The notes under the pieces: generated by a model | The model's input: only the letters and a program-made list of their open reading frames with translations | Told to the model about the DNA's origin: nothing | Databases searched by the model: none | Part shown: piece after piece, positions 21,435 through 32,765 of the stretch | How the letters are laid out: each line of letters starts with the position of its first letter | Numbering within the stretch: the first letter of the stretch is position 1 | Source of the DNA: Closterium sp. NIES-65 | Taxonomy: Eukaryota > Streptophyta > Zygnematophyceae > Desmidiales > Closteriaceae | NCBI GenBank assembly: GCA_948144175.1 | Contig: CANXME010001453.1 | Coordinates: forward strand, 1,860,001-1,924,000 | Direction of reading: 5' to 3' | DNA length: 64,000 nucleotides | Position numbers and translations under genes: made by a program

Positions 21435-21774
21435 CATGAGCATTGTTTTGCCCCACGTGAGGAAGCTCAAGGTGTATAAATGATGGGGGTTTGGATCTAT
21501 GAGTATATGTTATTCTGCGGAACAGGTTTCCAAGATGAAGCAACTCCTATTTTGCTTATTTACTCCACAAGCATGAATATTCAGGATAACGATACTTCAC
21601 GTGAGTAGCAAGTCACTTTGTGGTAGACTGTACTGTACTCATATTTTTGAAACAATCACGAGTCAAACAATCACAGGGACAATTGACCACCACCAACATT
21701 TTCCACGTTGGCGCTCGCAACGGCATTCTTGCTGGCGCTCAATTTCCCGTTTCCTTAAAAAACAACACTGAACT
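21435..21774 (+). other. Intergenic, no gene recognised
   Basis: AT-richer sequence with no recognisable coding or terminal-repeat structure. Its last 8 bases (21767-21774) form the target duplication of the adjoining MITE. Confidence 0.5.
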
Positions 21775-22145
21775 TAGGCATGGGCAAAAGACCCGGTCGG
21801 GTCGGGTCGGGTCCTTATATTGGGATTGACTACCCGGGCAGGTCGAGAAGTGTATACCTAGTCGGGTAACAGAATACCCGGTACCCGGCCCGGTGGTTCT
21901 AGGTCGGGTCAGTTATACCCGTACCCGGGGGGTATGCCTAGGGCTAGGGTGACAAACATATAAGAAAGCCAACATAAGGGTATTCGGGTATACTCGACCC
22001 GACCCCAGGTATACCCGATCTGACCGCGGATTGGGTCAACATCCTGGGGCCAAATACCCGAAGTCGGGTATACTCAACCCGACCCGATCTGAGCCTTGAG
22101 TCGGCCTAGACGGGTCGGGTCGGGTCGGGCTGTTGCCCATGCCTA
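21775..22145. mobile_element. hAT-like MITE with 8-bp target duplication
   Basis: 371 bp with terminal inverted repeats (TAGGCATGGGCAA at the left, TTGCCCATGCCTA at the right), extended inward by subterminal GGGTC repeats of opposite orientation at the two ends. The flanks ACTGAACT (21767-21774) and AATGAACT (22146-22153) match at 7 of 8 positions, the TSD size of the hAT superfamily. The interior consists of degenerate CGGGTA/TACCCG motifs with no open frame. It would need a hAT transposase in trans. Confidence 0.8.
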
Positions 22146-22360
22146 AATGAACTTCTGTCGATGTGTGCAACTTCAAATAGTGCACGGCTTGACGCCATCG
22201 TCGAATAAACCAACCCAGCAGGAGCGCCTATTGCGCTCCCCGCCTCCTCATTCGTCTCATGTTGTCTGCCTACCAACACTAGAGAGCTCAGCCAACACGA
22301 GCGATACACCTTCTCTAGCATGCGAGTATTTAGCTGAATGAGTTCGATTGAAGTTACAGG

Positions 22361-22735
22361 TGTCAGAATCCCAACCACTAGACCATTGGGATAAAAGGGC
22401 TTTTTTCAGTAGAGGGTCAGTGCGCCCATGACCCCCCAGGCAAACGCGCCTGTAACCCTCTCCAGGATCAATCGGGCATCCACAGTGCAGATCTACCGAC
22501 ACCCCCCCACACTAGGAGGCCCAGGATTAAGCACAGAGGCAACGGCCTACATGTGCATACACCGGGAATCGAACCCGAGACCGCTCTGATACTATGTAAG
22601 AATCCCAACCACTAGACCATTGGGATAAAAGGGCTTTTTTCAGTAGCGGGTGAGTGCGCCCATAACCCCCCAGGCGAACGCGCCTGTAACCCTCTCCAGG
22701 ATCAATCGGGCATCCACAGTGCGGATCTACTGACA
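22361..22735 (-). mobile_element. TRIM (miniature LTR element), copy 2
   Basis: 375 bp with two 141-bp LTRs. Minus-strand order: LTR 22735-22595, PBS TAGTATCAGAGC (22594-22583), interior, G-rich polypurine tract (22509-22502), LTR 22501-22361. It has the same family and arrangement as copy 1 at 17647-17991, including the D-arm-like GGTCTAGTGGTTGGGATTC at the LTR end and GGGTTCGATTCCC just inside the PBS. The interior is about 24 bp longer than in copy 1. No convincing 5-bp duplication flanks it, so one side may have been altered after insertion. Confidence 0.88.
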
Positions 22736-23219
22736 AAATGGTGGGTACTAGCCCTCAGCGATAAGTGCTAGTTTCGCGAGGCACCACCATGACAAACCAG
22801 AGAGCTGCTTTGGATAACGGCTACTAACATGACACACAGGGTAAGCTCTCGTTGGCGCAACACTAACAAGTGTCGGATTGGTTAAATTCTTTCTCAAAGG
22901 TCGTGAGCAGCCCATGGCATCCAGCGCGCCTCGCAGCACAGCCTTTCTCCGAGGCACAATCAGCGCGTATCCCCCAAGTCCGCGTGCATTATTTGGTCCT
23001 CTTCCACGCTCAAGTTTGAGCCTCCCAAATGGTGAGCACGTTTCCAACATCCTATTCCACGGCTAAACTCTTTCTCGTCTACAGGCCGTTTTTTCTATCA
23101 TCGTTTTATGAACTTATTTTTCCCCTGTGCGCTATGCTTTTTCTGTGTGCTGCTTGCTCCTCAGAAAATGATGACGTCTTATGTGTGGATATATTCCAGC
23201 CGCACAAGCCTCATCAACC
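22736..23219 (+). other. Intergenic, no gene recognised
   Basis: No conserved coding segments or repeats were recognised. Short open frames on both strands look random. Confidence 0.4.
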
Positions 23220-23543
23220 ATGGAACATCGTCGCACGGAATTTTGTGCGATGCGACTCTGCGCACCAATGCTCGTCTCGTCCCCAGAGCCAACACTCAAT
23301 GAGCGCAAGCGCGACAGCGTGGGCAAAGGGATGAGAAGTCCTGAGGGGGCGGCGGCCGCCAAACGGCTGCGGCCGCGGAAGGAAGGCAACGCGCCAAAGA
23401 AAGCGGAGGCACCCGTGTCGGGTGCCGGGTGTGCCAAGGGCGAGCTAGATGCATTAAAGACGTGGCTGTGCAGCGGAGAGGCGCACAGAGAGAGTGCAGA
23501 GGGGGAGAAGGACGGCGGCGGCAGGGGCACAGGCAAACCATAG
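23220..23543 (+). CDS. Hypothetical basic protein or first exon
   Basis: An ATG in a good eukaryotic context (ACCATGG) opens 107 codons. The product begins MEHRRTEFC and is rich in Lys, Arg, Glu and Gly in its C-terminal half (ERKRDS, AKRLRPRKEG), like a nuclear or disordered protein. A GTGAGA donor-like site follows at 23576. I do not recognise a family. It could be the first exon of a gene later disrupted by copia F, or a chance frame. Confidence 0.3.
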   Translation: MEHRRTEFCAMRLCAPMLVSSPEPTLNERKRDSVGKGMRSPEGAAAAKRLRPRKEGNAPKKAEAPVSGAGCAKGELDALKTWLCSGEAHRESAEGEKDGGGRGTGKP

Positions 23544-23579
23544 GCCGGCCCAGGCAGCCGCTGACGGCTCCTCAGGTGA

Positions 23580-24310
23580 GACGCGAGTGTGTGGAACGGC
23601 TTCCCACCAATGCGGCTTTCAAATCATCCATGCCTCACGTCGCCCACACCTGCAAATTCGTTGCTTCTTGAGTCATCGCAAGCCATCTCTCACCCCCTCT
23701 TCTCTCTTCCCTCCCCTCCACTTTCCTATACCCAGTTCATAGCACCATACCACTGCTCTGTGATGTCACAGCATGTGCTCACTCATTCTCATGTCGCAGC
23801 TTCACATCACTCTACTCATGTCACAGTATGTAGTGTCTGCTGCTGGCGTCAATGAAATTAGGCAACAAATCTGCTATCTCACAACATAAGATTAGTTGGC
23901 GCTGGCCCTAGCATCATATCACTGCTTACTCTTGTCACCACGAGTGCTCACTCCTCCTCGTGTCACAGCATCATATCACGTTGGCGCGTGTCAACGTTGG
24001 CGCGTGTCAAGGCATGTAGTGTCTACTACTGGCGTTGCAACGTGACGCATAAGGTCTATGCTGTTTATGTCACACCATCTCATCGCTGCTTTTGTTGTTT
24101 GAGCATGTGCACACTCTTGCTCGTGTCACGGCATCATATAACTACTGCTCATGTCAAAGCATGCAAGGTCTATTGGCGGCGTCACAACATGAGCCGACAC
24201 TGCTGCCATGTTGAAGCATAAGGTGACTGTTGTTTCCTGTCAAAGTATTTCAACAATGCTTTCTAATCCTTCCTGTCACGGCTTCGCATAGCTGCTGCTC
24301 ATGTCACAGC
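23580..24310 (+). repeat. Degenerate minisatellite (left part)
   Basis: Contains irregular copies of the motif CTGCTGCTCATGTCACAGC and relatives. The same motif forms a clean tandem array at 33109-33345. Copia F is inserted in this array with target duplication ACAGC, which lies within the repeat unit. Confidence 0.6.
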
Positions 24311-24442
24311 TGTCAGAACATTATAGCTTACTTATTTGTGTAGGCTATAGTGGGGTATCCCATAGGGGGTACAATCCCATTAGGGTTTCCTATTTGTACT
24401 CACTTCTTTCATAGTCATTTCATTCTCGTTCAATTCTTCTCA
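24311..24442 (+). repeat. 5' LTR of copia F
   Basis: 132 bp, TGTCAGAACA to TTCTTCTCA. It contains the shared copia LTR core GGCTATAGTGGGGTATCCCA, then GGGTACAATCCC and TTAGGGTTT. Confidence 0.92.
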
Positions 24443-24454
24443 TGGAATCAGAGC

Positions 24455-25356
24455 AGGTCCCCTCCTAGGGACTGTTCATAGGGCCCACCGAAGCGCGCCC
24501 CGAGGCGCGCGTTTTTTTTTAGCGACCCCTCGTGTCGCCCCTAGCGGCCAGTTGAGCCGCCCTTACCTACGCGACCCCGCCGCCCTTTGGTCGCGGCCCC
24601 GTCGCCCTTACGTAGCGGCCCCGCCGCCCTTTGATCGCGGCCCCGCTGCCTCACCTACGCGGCCCCGCCGCCCTTTGGTCGCGGCCCCGCCGTCTTCACG
24701 TCGCGGCCCCGCCCCCCCCCTCACCTACACGGCCGAGCCGCCCTCACGTCGCGGCCCCCTCGCCCACACGTCGCGGCCCTGCCGCCTTCACGTCGCGGCC
24801 CCGCCACCTTCACGTCGCGGCCCCGCCGCCTCACCTACGCGGCCCCGCCGCTCTCACGTCGCGGCCCCGCCGCCTCACATACGCGGCCCCGCCGCCTCAC
24901 CTTTACGGCCCCGCCGCCCTTACCCTGGCGGCCCCGCCACCCTTACCTTTGCGGCCCCGCCGCCTTCACCTTCTCTACTACGCCGCCCAGTACCGGAGCA
25001 GCCGACCCACTCAGCAGCAGCAGCCGAGCCGCCCAGCAGCAGCCGCCGAGCCGCCGGGCCGCCGAACCGCAGTCCACCCGAGCCGCCCAGCAGCAGCCGC
25101 CGAGCCGCCCAGTAGCAGCCGCCGAGCCGCCGAACCGCCGGGCCGCAGTACAGGCGAGCTGCCCCGCAGCCGAGCCGCCCTTCTGCCGAGCCGCCCTGCT
25201 GCCGAGCCGCCCTGCTGCCCAGCCGCCCTGCTGCCGAGCCGCCCTGCTGCGGGGCCGCTCTGCTGCCGAGCCGCCCGACCTGCCCTGTCTGGTGAGCACG
25301 GCCTCAGTGCTACTGCGTGCCCCTTCCCACACTGCTTGCACTGCTAGTCTGTCGTC
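24455..25356 (+). repeat. Copia F leader: GC-rich tandem array
   Basis: About 900 bp between PBS and gag. The part 24540-24960 is built of CGCGGCCCCGCCGCC-type units of about 18-33 bp, followed by GAGCCGCC units (24995-25285). It is the same architecture as the leaders at 5480-6440, 11927-12918 and 41521-42365. The proline/arginine-rich open frames here are not counted as genes. Confidence 0.8.
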
Positions 25357-26911
25357 ATGGCTACCCCTAGTGTCCTAGCTTTTGACGCTGAGGGTCGCGC
25401 CATTGACTTTGAGGTCTGGGTCGACGACCTGCAGCTGTTCTTACAGTGCGATAGGGCAGACGGTCTTTCTCTCTTTGACCTCACCTCTGGCGCCGTCCCT
25501 GCCCCTGCTGCTGATGCTGACGCCACTGTTCGCTCACAGTGGGCCACACGCGATGCTGCTGCACGTCTTGCTGTGCGTCGCCACCTGCCTACCGCTGAGC
25601 GCGCGCACTTTAGCCAGTACAAGAGTGCCCAGACCTTGTACGACGCTGTAGTTGCACGCTACTCCTCCCCTGCCACTGCTGCACTGAGCCGCCTCATGCT
25701 ACCCTTCCTCTTCCCTGACCTTGCCGCCTTTCCCACTGTCGCTGATCTCATCACGCACCTCCGCACTAGTGACACTCGCTACCGCGCTGCGCTTCCCGCT
25801 GACTTCTGCGCCAAGAACCCCCCCCCCCCCCCCCATGTACATCACTCTCTACTTTTTAGTCACTCGCCTCCCTGACTCCCTTCGTGTAGTCCGGGACCAC
25901 TTCCTCGCTGTCTGTCCCACCACCCCCACAGTCGATAGCCTCGAGAAGGCCCTCCTAGCGGCGGAGAAGAGCATAGTCGCTGTAGGAGCCTCTCGAGGTG
26001 ACCCCCGCGCCCCCATCTTTGAGGGGTGTTCTCCTTCCCCTCTCTTGCCCTCTATCGCCTCTGAAGCTGCGGCCGACCTCGTTGGTCTTGAGTCGGTCGG
26101 TGCCGCGTCTGCCCCTAGCGAGAGACGCCGCTCTGGCAAGGGCAAGGGGGGCAAGGGAGCGGGTGGGGCCAGCGGGGGTGGTGGAGGTGGAGGTGGAGGC
26201 AGCGGAGGGAGTGGGGGTGGCGGTGGAGGTGGTGGCGGGGGTGGGGGTGCTAGTGGCGACAGTGGAGGCGGGAGTGGCGGCGTCGGTGGCGGTGGGAGCA
26301 GAGGTAGCGGAGGCGGCAGCGGTGGAGGCGGAGGCGTGGGCGGTGGAGGCGGAGGCGTGGGCGGTGGAGGCGGAGGCGGGGGTGGCGGTGGTGGAGGTGG
26401 TCGGAGTGGCGCTTCGCAGCGGAGCAGCACTGGGGGTGGTCAGCGCCAGCAGCAGCAGCAGCAGCGTTCTCGCGACGTCCCCACCCCTCAGCAGCTCCGT
26501 GAGTGGTACACGCAGCGTCAGCGTGGTGGGGGTTTTGGTCCCTGCACCTGCGTTCTTCGCACTGGCGACCGCGCTGGAGAGCAGTGTGGGGGTACCCACA
26601 CCGCCCAGCGCTGCTTTGGCCGCCTGACGGACGCTTGGCGCCAGCAGTTCCCGGAGGCCGCGGAGATCCCCCGCTGGGGAGAGCTGTCCGGTCTTGTGTA
26701 GCTATCTTTGATCTTGACTTTGATGCTATCCTTGCTGCCATGTATGCTGTGACCATTAGTGATGAGGGTGACTGTTACCGGTGTTTCCCGCCCGACCCGG
26801 GCATTGGTACTGCTGCTCTAGGTGCCAGCGAGGCTTCTGCTCTGGGTGCCAGTGCGTCTGTGCTCTCAGGTACTGGTGAGGCTGCTCTCTCACGCAATAG
26901 TGAGTCTGCGC
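25357..26911 (+). pseudogene. Copia F gag
   Basis: Starts MATPSVLAFDAEGRAIDFEV and carries a capsid-like region (FSQYKSAQTLYDAVVARYS, LITHLRTSDTRYRAALP). A C17 run at 25818-25834 puts the next part (ITLYFLVTRLPDSLRVV) out of frame; copia C has C13 and keeps frame. A long glycine tract (about 26160-26400) precedes the Cys-His motif FGPCTCVLRTGDRAGEQCGG (about 26540-26620), giving C-X13-C-X3-H-X4-C. A second frame change near 26697 precedes VAIFDLDFDAILAAMYAV. The reading frame ends at 26911 in the nested element's TSD. Gag would form the particle and bind element RNA. Confidence 0.85.
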
Positions 26912-28330
26912 TGACAAAATTAGAAGAAAGAAAGAGAGGTTGAACTAGCAGAAATGGGGATACAAATAGCAAACCCTAGAAGGGTTGTACTCGCTATAGA
27001 GCACCCCACTACAGGCTAGAACATAAGATAATATTCTGACACACCCCCATAGCCAAAGTGGGGTGTAATCAGCAGAGCAGGCAAAGTAGTACAAGCTCAG
27101 GGTGGATCACAATGTCACCACACAATCTGAGCACAAGTTCAAGAAGAAATAGTTTAGAGTTCCCAATTATGAGCAAAGCTAGTGGTAGTCACAACGGGAA
27201 AGTGAGGAGGAGGAGAGAGAGTGAGGGGAGAGGAGATAAGAGGCGACGGCTGAAGCTGCAGACACATGGGCAACAGGAGGCAGACTGGCACAGCGGCTAC
27301 CGGACAGCGCCCGGACTACAGGAGTAACAGGCCCCGCGGCTCAAGTAGCGGCAGACGGGCAACGGACCCTCGGGCGGCTGGCGTAGAAGTCTAGCTCACT
27401 GGGCTACCGGGACAGCGCCCCGGACTACAGGTGCTGCGGACAACAGTACGGCAACCTCCATGCAGCTTCCCCAAACAGTCCTACTCCCCGACACACACCC
27501 GCTGCTACACCGCTAGCTCCACTCCCACGCACTCCCCTTAAACCCTAAACCCCAGTCTCCCACACAACCACCCCCCTCAGCGACAGCTGCAGCAGTGGGA
27601 GACAAAGGAGGAGGAGGAGCAAAGGGAGGAATGCAAACCGACCACCCCCATACCTGCCACCCCACAGCTCGCCCCTCCCGTCGTCTGTCGTGGCAACCTG
27701 AGGGGGCCGCTTGCGGCCCCCGAAGTGGGGGGGGGAGGAGGGGGGGCGCGAAGTGGGGCGGCGGGGCCGCGACGGGTCGGTGGCGGGGCCGCGACCGGAG
27801 TTGGCGGGGCCGCGACCGGAGGCGGCTGGGCCGCGACGTGAGGCAGCAGGGCCGCGACCGGAGGTGGCGGGGCCGCGACGAGTCGGTGGCGGGGCTGCGA
27901 GAGTGGGGCGGCGGGGCCGCGACGGGTCCCCGTCGCCCGTCGCGACGTGTCCAGAGCGGGACGCGGCGAACGCCGCGGCAGAAGCCCGCCGCGCGCCTCG
28001 GGGCGCACTGCGGGCAGAGAACCGCCGCACGCCTCGGGGCGCACGGCGGGCAGAAAACCGCCGCGCGCCTCGGGGCGCACGGCGGGTAGAAAACCGCCAC
28101 GCGCCTCGGGGCGCACGGCGGGAGGAAAAAGTAGCAGCGGAAGCGAGGTGGTAACCCACCCACAGGATCGATCCAAGGGGATCGACCTGCTCTGATAGCA
28201 TGACAAAATTAGAAGAAAGAAAGAGAGGTTGAACTAGCAGAAATGGGGATACAAATAGCAAACCCTAGAAGGGTTGTACTCGCTATAGAGCACCCCACTA
28301 CAGGCTAGAACATAAGATAATATTCAAACA
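26912..28330 (-). mobile_element. Non-autonomous LTR retroelement (LARD-like), TSD TGCGC
   Basis: 1,419 bp with 130-bp LTRs at 26912-27041 and 28201-28330. They differ only at the outer terminus (CTGACA versus CAAACA), so the insertion is recent. On the minus strand the PBS TGCTATCAGAGC follows the right LTR (28200-28189), and a CTATGGGGGTG polypurine tract precedes the left LTR. TGCGC duplications lie at 26907-26911 and 28331-28335. The interior is a GC-rich leader with a ~36-bp tandem unit (about 27960-28120), with no gag or pol. It sits inside copia F gag-pol. Confidence 0.93.
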
Positions 28331-28335
28331 TGCGC

Positions 28336-29850
28336 TCTCAGGTACTGCGTCGGCTTCGGCCTCCCACACCTTCACCCTTCACTCTGGAGCGTCTCGCTCC
28401 TTCTTTCGGGACCGCACCACACTCACGTCGCTTAGTCGGCCGGTTGCGGTGTCCCTGGCTGACCCCTCTGGGGGTCCTGTTCTATCTCGCTTCTCCACAG
28501 TCCTCCCGTGTCCAGCGGCTCCCTCTGGCACCCAGTCTGGTCTCTACCTCCCCTCGTTCTCTACGAACTTGGTGAGTGGTGCTGACCTACAAGATGCGGG
28601 AGTCCACCAGCTCACTCCTGCTCATCAGCGAGTGACGCACTGCATAGAGGCTAGCAAGCTACGTTTACACGGAACCCAGGGTCGAGCCTGTACACTCTGA
28701 CCACTGCTTCTCCTCCAGTTCCTGAGTCAAGTAGGGTCCCTTCGTCAGGTCAGGTGTTCGCTGCAGCGTCCAGGTCTGGTCCTGAGTCTGCCTCCTGTTC
28801 GTGTCGTCGCCTGTCTCACAAGACTCTCCTCTGGCACCACCGCCTGGGTCACCCCTCTCTGCTTCGGCTCAGAGGCATGGCCTCCCGTCTTCTTGTGTCT
28901 GGTCTCCCCCGGTCCCTCCCTCCCCTTCCTCAGGGCCCTGGCCCTGCCTGTGTCCCCTGTGTCGAGGGGCGCCAGCGTGCTACCCCTCACTCCTCCCAGT
29001 TTCCTCCGACACAGGCTCCGTTGCAGACACTTCACATGGACGTGTGGGGCCCTGCCCGCGTCCGTGGACTCGGTCACGAGCGCTACTTCCTGTTGGTGGT
29101 TGACGACTACTCGCGTTACACCACACTCTTCCCCTTGCACAGCAAGGGTGATGTCACTGAGGTGCTGATCGACTAGATCCGCGCAGCTCGTGTCCAGCTC
29201 AGGCAGAGCCTTGGCTCGGACTTTCCTGTGTTGCGTCTGCACTCGGACAGAGGCAGAGAGTTCTCCTCTGGCCTTCTGCGTGCCTACTGTCGTGCGCGAG
29301 GCATCCGTCAGACCTTCACGCTGCGGGACTCACCGCAGAAAAATGGGATTGCAGAGCGCCGCATTGGCATGGTCATGGACGTCGCTCGTACGTCTATGAT
29401 GCATGCGGCTGCCCCCCATTTTCTGTGGCCGTTTGCAGTCAGGTACGCGGCGCATCAGATCAACCTCCACCCCAGGGTCTCCAGGCCGGAGACCTCACCA
29501 GCCCTGCTATGGACGGGGAAGGTTGGCGATGCGTCGGCGTTCCGGGTCTGGGGATCTCGGGCGTTTGTCCGCGACTTGTCTGCGGACAAGCTGTCCCCTC
29601 GCGCTGCTCCCTGCGTCTTCCTGGGGTTTCCCCCCGACGCCCCTGGGTGGCAGTTCTACCTCCCCACCTCTCGCCGTGTTCTGTCCTCCCAGGACGTCAC
29701 GTTTGACGAGTCGGTTCCCTACTACCGCCTCTTCCCCTACCGCACTCCGTCCCTCCCCCCACCACCGCTCTTCTTGGTACCAGGTCCCCCCCCGGTAGAC
29801 CCCCTTCCCCCTCAAGGTCCTGCCCCTTCAGGTGTGTCCCAGGTAGACGC
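28336..29850 (+). pseudogene. Copia F protease and integrase
   Basis: Resumes after the nested element with FTLHSGASRSFFRDRTT, where the catalytic Asp of the protease reads His as in copia C. The pre-integrase domain (LLWHHRLGHPSLLRLR, ACVPCVEGRQR) and integrase core follow: D in LHMDVWGPARV, D in LHSDRGREF, E in NGIAERRIGM. A TAG at about 29174 lies where copia C reads CGG (IDRIRAAR). The region after the core (ADKLSPRAAPCVFLGFPPD) leads into the linker. The integrase triad is intact apart from the stop. Confidence 0.87.
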
Positions 29851-32765
29851 GGTCCAGCCTGTCGAGGTCACTGGTGACTCTGGTGCTGCTGTGGGTGCTG
29901 AGCCTAGTAGTGCTGTGACTGGGGGTGCTGTGCCTGGGGGTGCTGAGCCTAGGGGGTGCGGAGCTTGGGGGTGCGGAGTCTGGGGGTGCTGAGCCTGGGG
30001 GTGCTGAGCCTCGGGGTGCTAAGCCTAAGGGTACAGAGACTGGAGGTGCTACGCCTGGGAGTGCTTTGCCTGAGGGTCCTGAGCCTAAAGGTTCTTTGCC
30101 TGGAGGCTCTCAGGGTGCTTCGTCTCGCCGAGAGCCACTCTCCCCACAGGAGCTGCGTGAGTGGTTTGCCCGGCGCTGGAGGCGTGCTGCTGGTGCTGGA
30201 GGTTCTTCGGCTGCTGAGGGTGCTGCTGCTGCGCGTCCCGGAGGTGCTCGTACTGGGAGTCCTGGAGCTGCTGGGCCTGCGGGTTCTCCTAGAGCTGGTG
30301 CTACTGAGCGTGTTGGCGCTGGGACTACCGCTAGTGGTCCGACTTGCAGTGCTCCTGGTGCTGCTGGAGGTTCTGGGGCTACTGGAGGTGCTGCTGGAGG
30401 TTCGGGAGCCACTGTAGGTGCTGTTGGAGGTGCTACTGGAGCGGGTACTCCTGCTGGGGGTACTGGTGCTGTCCCTACTGTTTCTAGCGTCGCCACGCGG
30501 CCCCGAACGTACTTCGTTCCGCTCCTGCAGCAGGTTCTTGGTCTTCCACCTTCTCTTGGTCCTCCTCCTCCTCCCTTAGAGGGTCCACAGCCTGTCGAGT
30601 CACAGTCACAGCTACAGCCTGCCTTCCCTTTGCCTGCTCCTTCTCCCTACGCTCGTCCGACTGGAGGTCTTACTGAGCGTCGTAAGCCTGCGTCTCGTTC
30701 TGCGTCGCCTGTTCGTCCTGCGCACACTAGTGGTCGCGGTTCGCATCAGCATCCTCCTCCTGTCCCTGGCACGCACCGGATGTCTCTGCGTCCGTCCACT
30801 GTTCCTCTGCATGCCCCTTTGCCTTCTCCTCCTGCTTCCTCTCTTCCTGCTCTTGCCGACCCGGAGTCGGACTCTCTTCGTGCTGCCAGTCCTACTGTCA
30901 CGCGTCTCCTTGCTACTTCCGTCACTGACCCTTCTTTCGAGTCTTCTACTGCGTCTGCCCTTGTTACTGAGCTCGTCGAGTTTGCTGCAAGCTGTCGTCT
31001 AGACTACGCTGCTAGTCTTGTCGCAGAGTCTGAGTCTACCTGTCCTCCGTTCCTCGGGGGTGAGTGTGCCCTTGGCACGGACGTCCTTGAGGACAGGCAG
31101 GAGGAGTTCCAGTGTCTGGCCGCCGCTTCACCTCATCTCGCGTCTGTACTGCTCACCTTTGAGGGAGACCTGGATGCACTAGACATCCCGACTCCGTGCT
31201 CTTACGCGGAGGCGATAGAGGGTCCCTACTCCTCTCAGTGGCAGGCAGCTATGGATGCAGAGATGGCTTCCTGGAAGTCCACAGGCACCTACGTTGACGC
31301 TGTCCCCCCTCCTGGGGCGAACATCGTCAGTGGCATGTGGATTTTCAGGGTGAAGCGGCCGCCGGGTTCTCCGCCTGTCTTCAAAGCGCGTTACGTGGCT
31401 CGTGGCTTCAGTCAGCGGCAGGGAGTTGACTACTTTCAGACCTTCTCCCCCACCCCGAAGATGACCACTCTTTGGGTACTGCTGCACGTTGCTGCTCACC
31501 GTGACTACGAGCTGCACTCTCTTGACTTCAGCACTGCTTTCTTGCAGGGCAGCCGGCACGAGGAGATCTGGCTGCGTCGCCCACCTGGCTTCACTGGGTC
31601 TTTCCCTCCTGGTACCCAGTGGAGTCTCCGGCGTCCAGTCTACGGTCTCCGCCAGGCGCCGCGTGAGTGGCACGACACACTGAGGACTACGCTGGCGGCA
31701 CTTGGGTTTGCTCCTTCCACTGCAGACCCATCGCTGTTTCTGCGCACTGACACCTCTCTGTCGCCGTTCTACATCCTCGTGTACGTTGACGACTTGGTCT
31801 TTGCCACAGCTGACACTGCTAGACTCGCCTACGTGAAGTCCGAGCTGCAGAAGAGACGCACGTGCACTGACCTGGGTGAGCTGCGCAGCTACCTTGGCTT
31901 GCAGATTACCCGGGACAGAGCACGCCGCACCATTACCCTGACTCAGTCACACATGGTGCAGCAGGTCCTTCAGCGCTTCGGCTTCACGTACTCCTCGCCT
32001 CAGGCCACTCCTCTGTCTACTCACCACTCGCTCTCAGCTCTGCCTTCAGATGAGTCCGTAGAGACGAGTGGCCCGTATGCAGAGCTTGTTGGCTGCCTCA
32101 TGTACCTGATGACCTGCACACGACCTGACCTTGCATACCCTCTTAGCATTCTCGCTCGCTATGTTGCTCCTGGGAGACACTGACCAGAGCACATGGCTGC
32201 AGCGAAGAGGGTGTTGCGCTACTTGTGCAGTACGTCGGGCATGGGGCTAGTGCTTGGAGGGCGCAGTCCAGTGGTGCTCACAAGGCACGCGGACGCTTCT
32301 TGGGCTGACGACGAGGCTACGCAGCGGTCGTCACAGGGTTACACCTTCAGCCTTGGTTCTGGCTCTGTTTCGTGGCGGGCTACCCGCTCGTCTTCTGTTC
32401 TCGGCTCCAGTTGTGAGGCTGAGATCTACGCCGGGGCTATGGCGGCCCAGGAGCTTTGCTCGCTCACCTACTTGCTGACCGACCTTGGAGAGCCGCCTCG
32501 TTCTCCTCCAGTCCTGTACGTAGACAACAAGGCCATGCTGGGCTTGTGTCGAGAGCAGCGACTGGAGCATAGGACAAAGCACATTGCTCTCCGCTACTTT
32601 CTTGCTCGTGAGCTACAGCAGCGTGGACAGTTGCGACTTGCGTACGTGGCCTCTGAGGCCAACACTGCTGATGTCTTCACCAAGGCACTTGCGCCTTGTG
32701 ATCATCAGCGCTGCTGCACGCAGCTGGGTCTTGTGCCTGTCTTGTCTCACTTGCTCACTTCTTGA
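29850..32765 (+). pseudogene. Copia F linker, reverse transcriptase and RNase H
   Basis: Starts in the linker, a GAEPGGAE-type tandem repeat (29890-30110) with a frame change near 29955. A Pro/Ser/Ala-rich linker (to about 31180) precedes RT (AEAIEGPYSSQWQAAMDAEM, FKARYVARGFSQRQG, SLDFSTAFLQGS, YVDDLVFAT). A TGA at 32181-32183 replaces a CGA Arg codon seen in copia B (PGRHRPEH), a CpG transition. RNase H continues to a TGA at 32765 with CEAEIYAGAM, YVDNKAMLG and NTADVFTKA. RT and RNase H catalytic residues are intact, so the lesions are few. Confidence 0.9.

Noticed and set aside
22361..22735. Simple tRNA-derived SINE
   Set aside because: The A and B boxes fit, but the paired 141-bp direct LTRs, PBS directly after the LTR and G-rich PPT show a TRIM; the tRNA likeness is kept as a finding.
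25849..26430. Minus-strand poly-Pro frame
   Set aside because: It is the antisense of the glycine tract in copia F gag.
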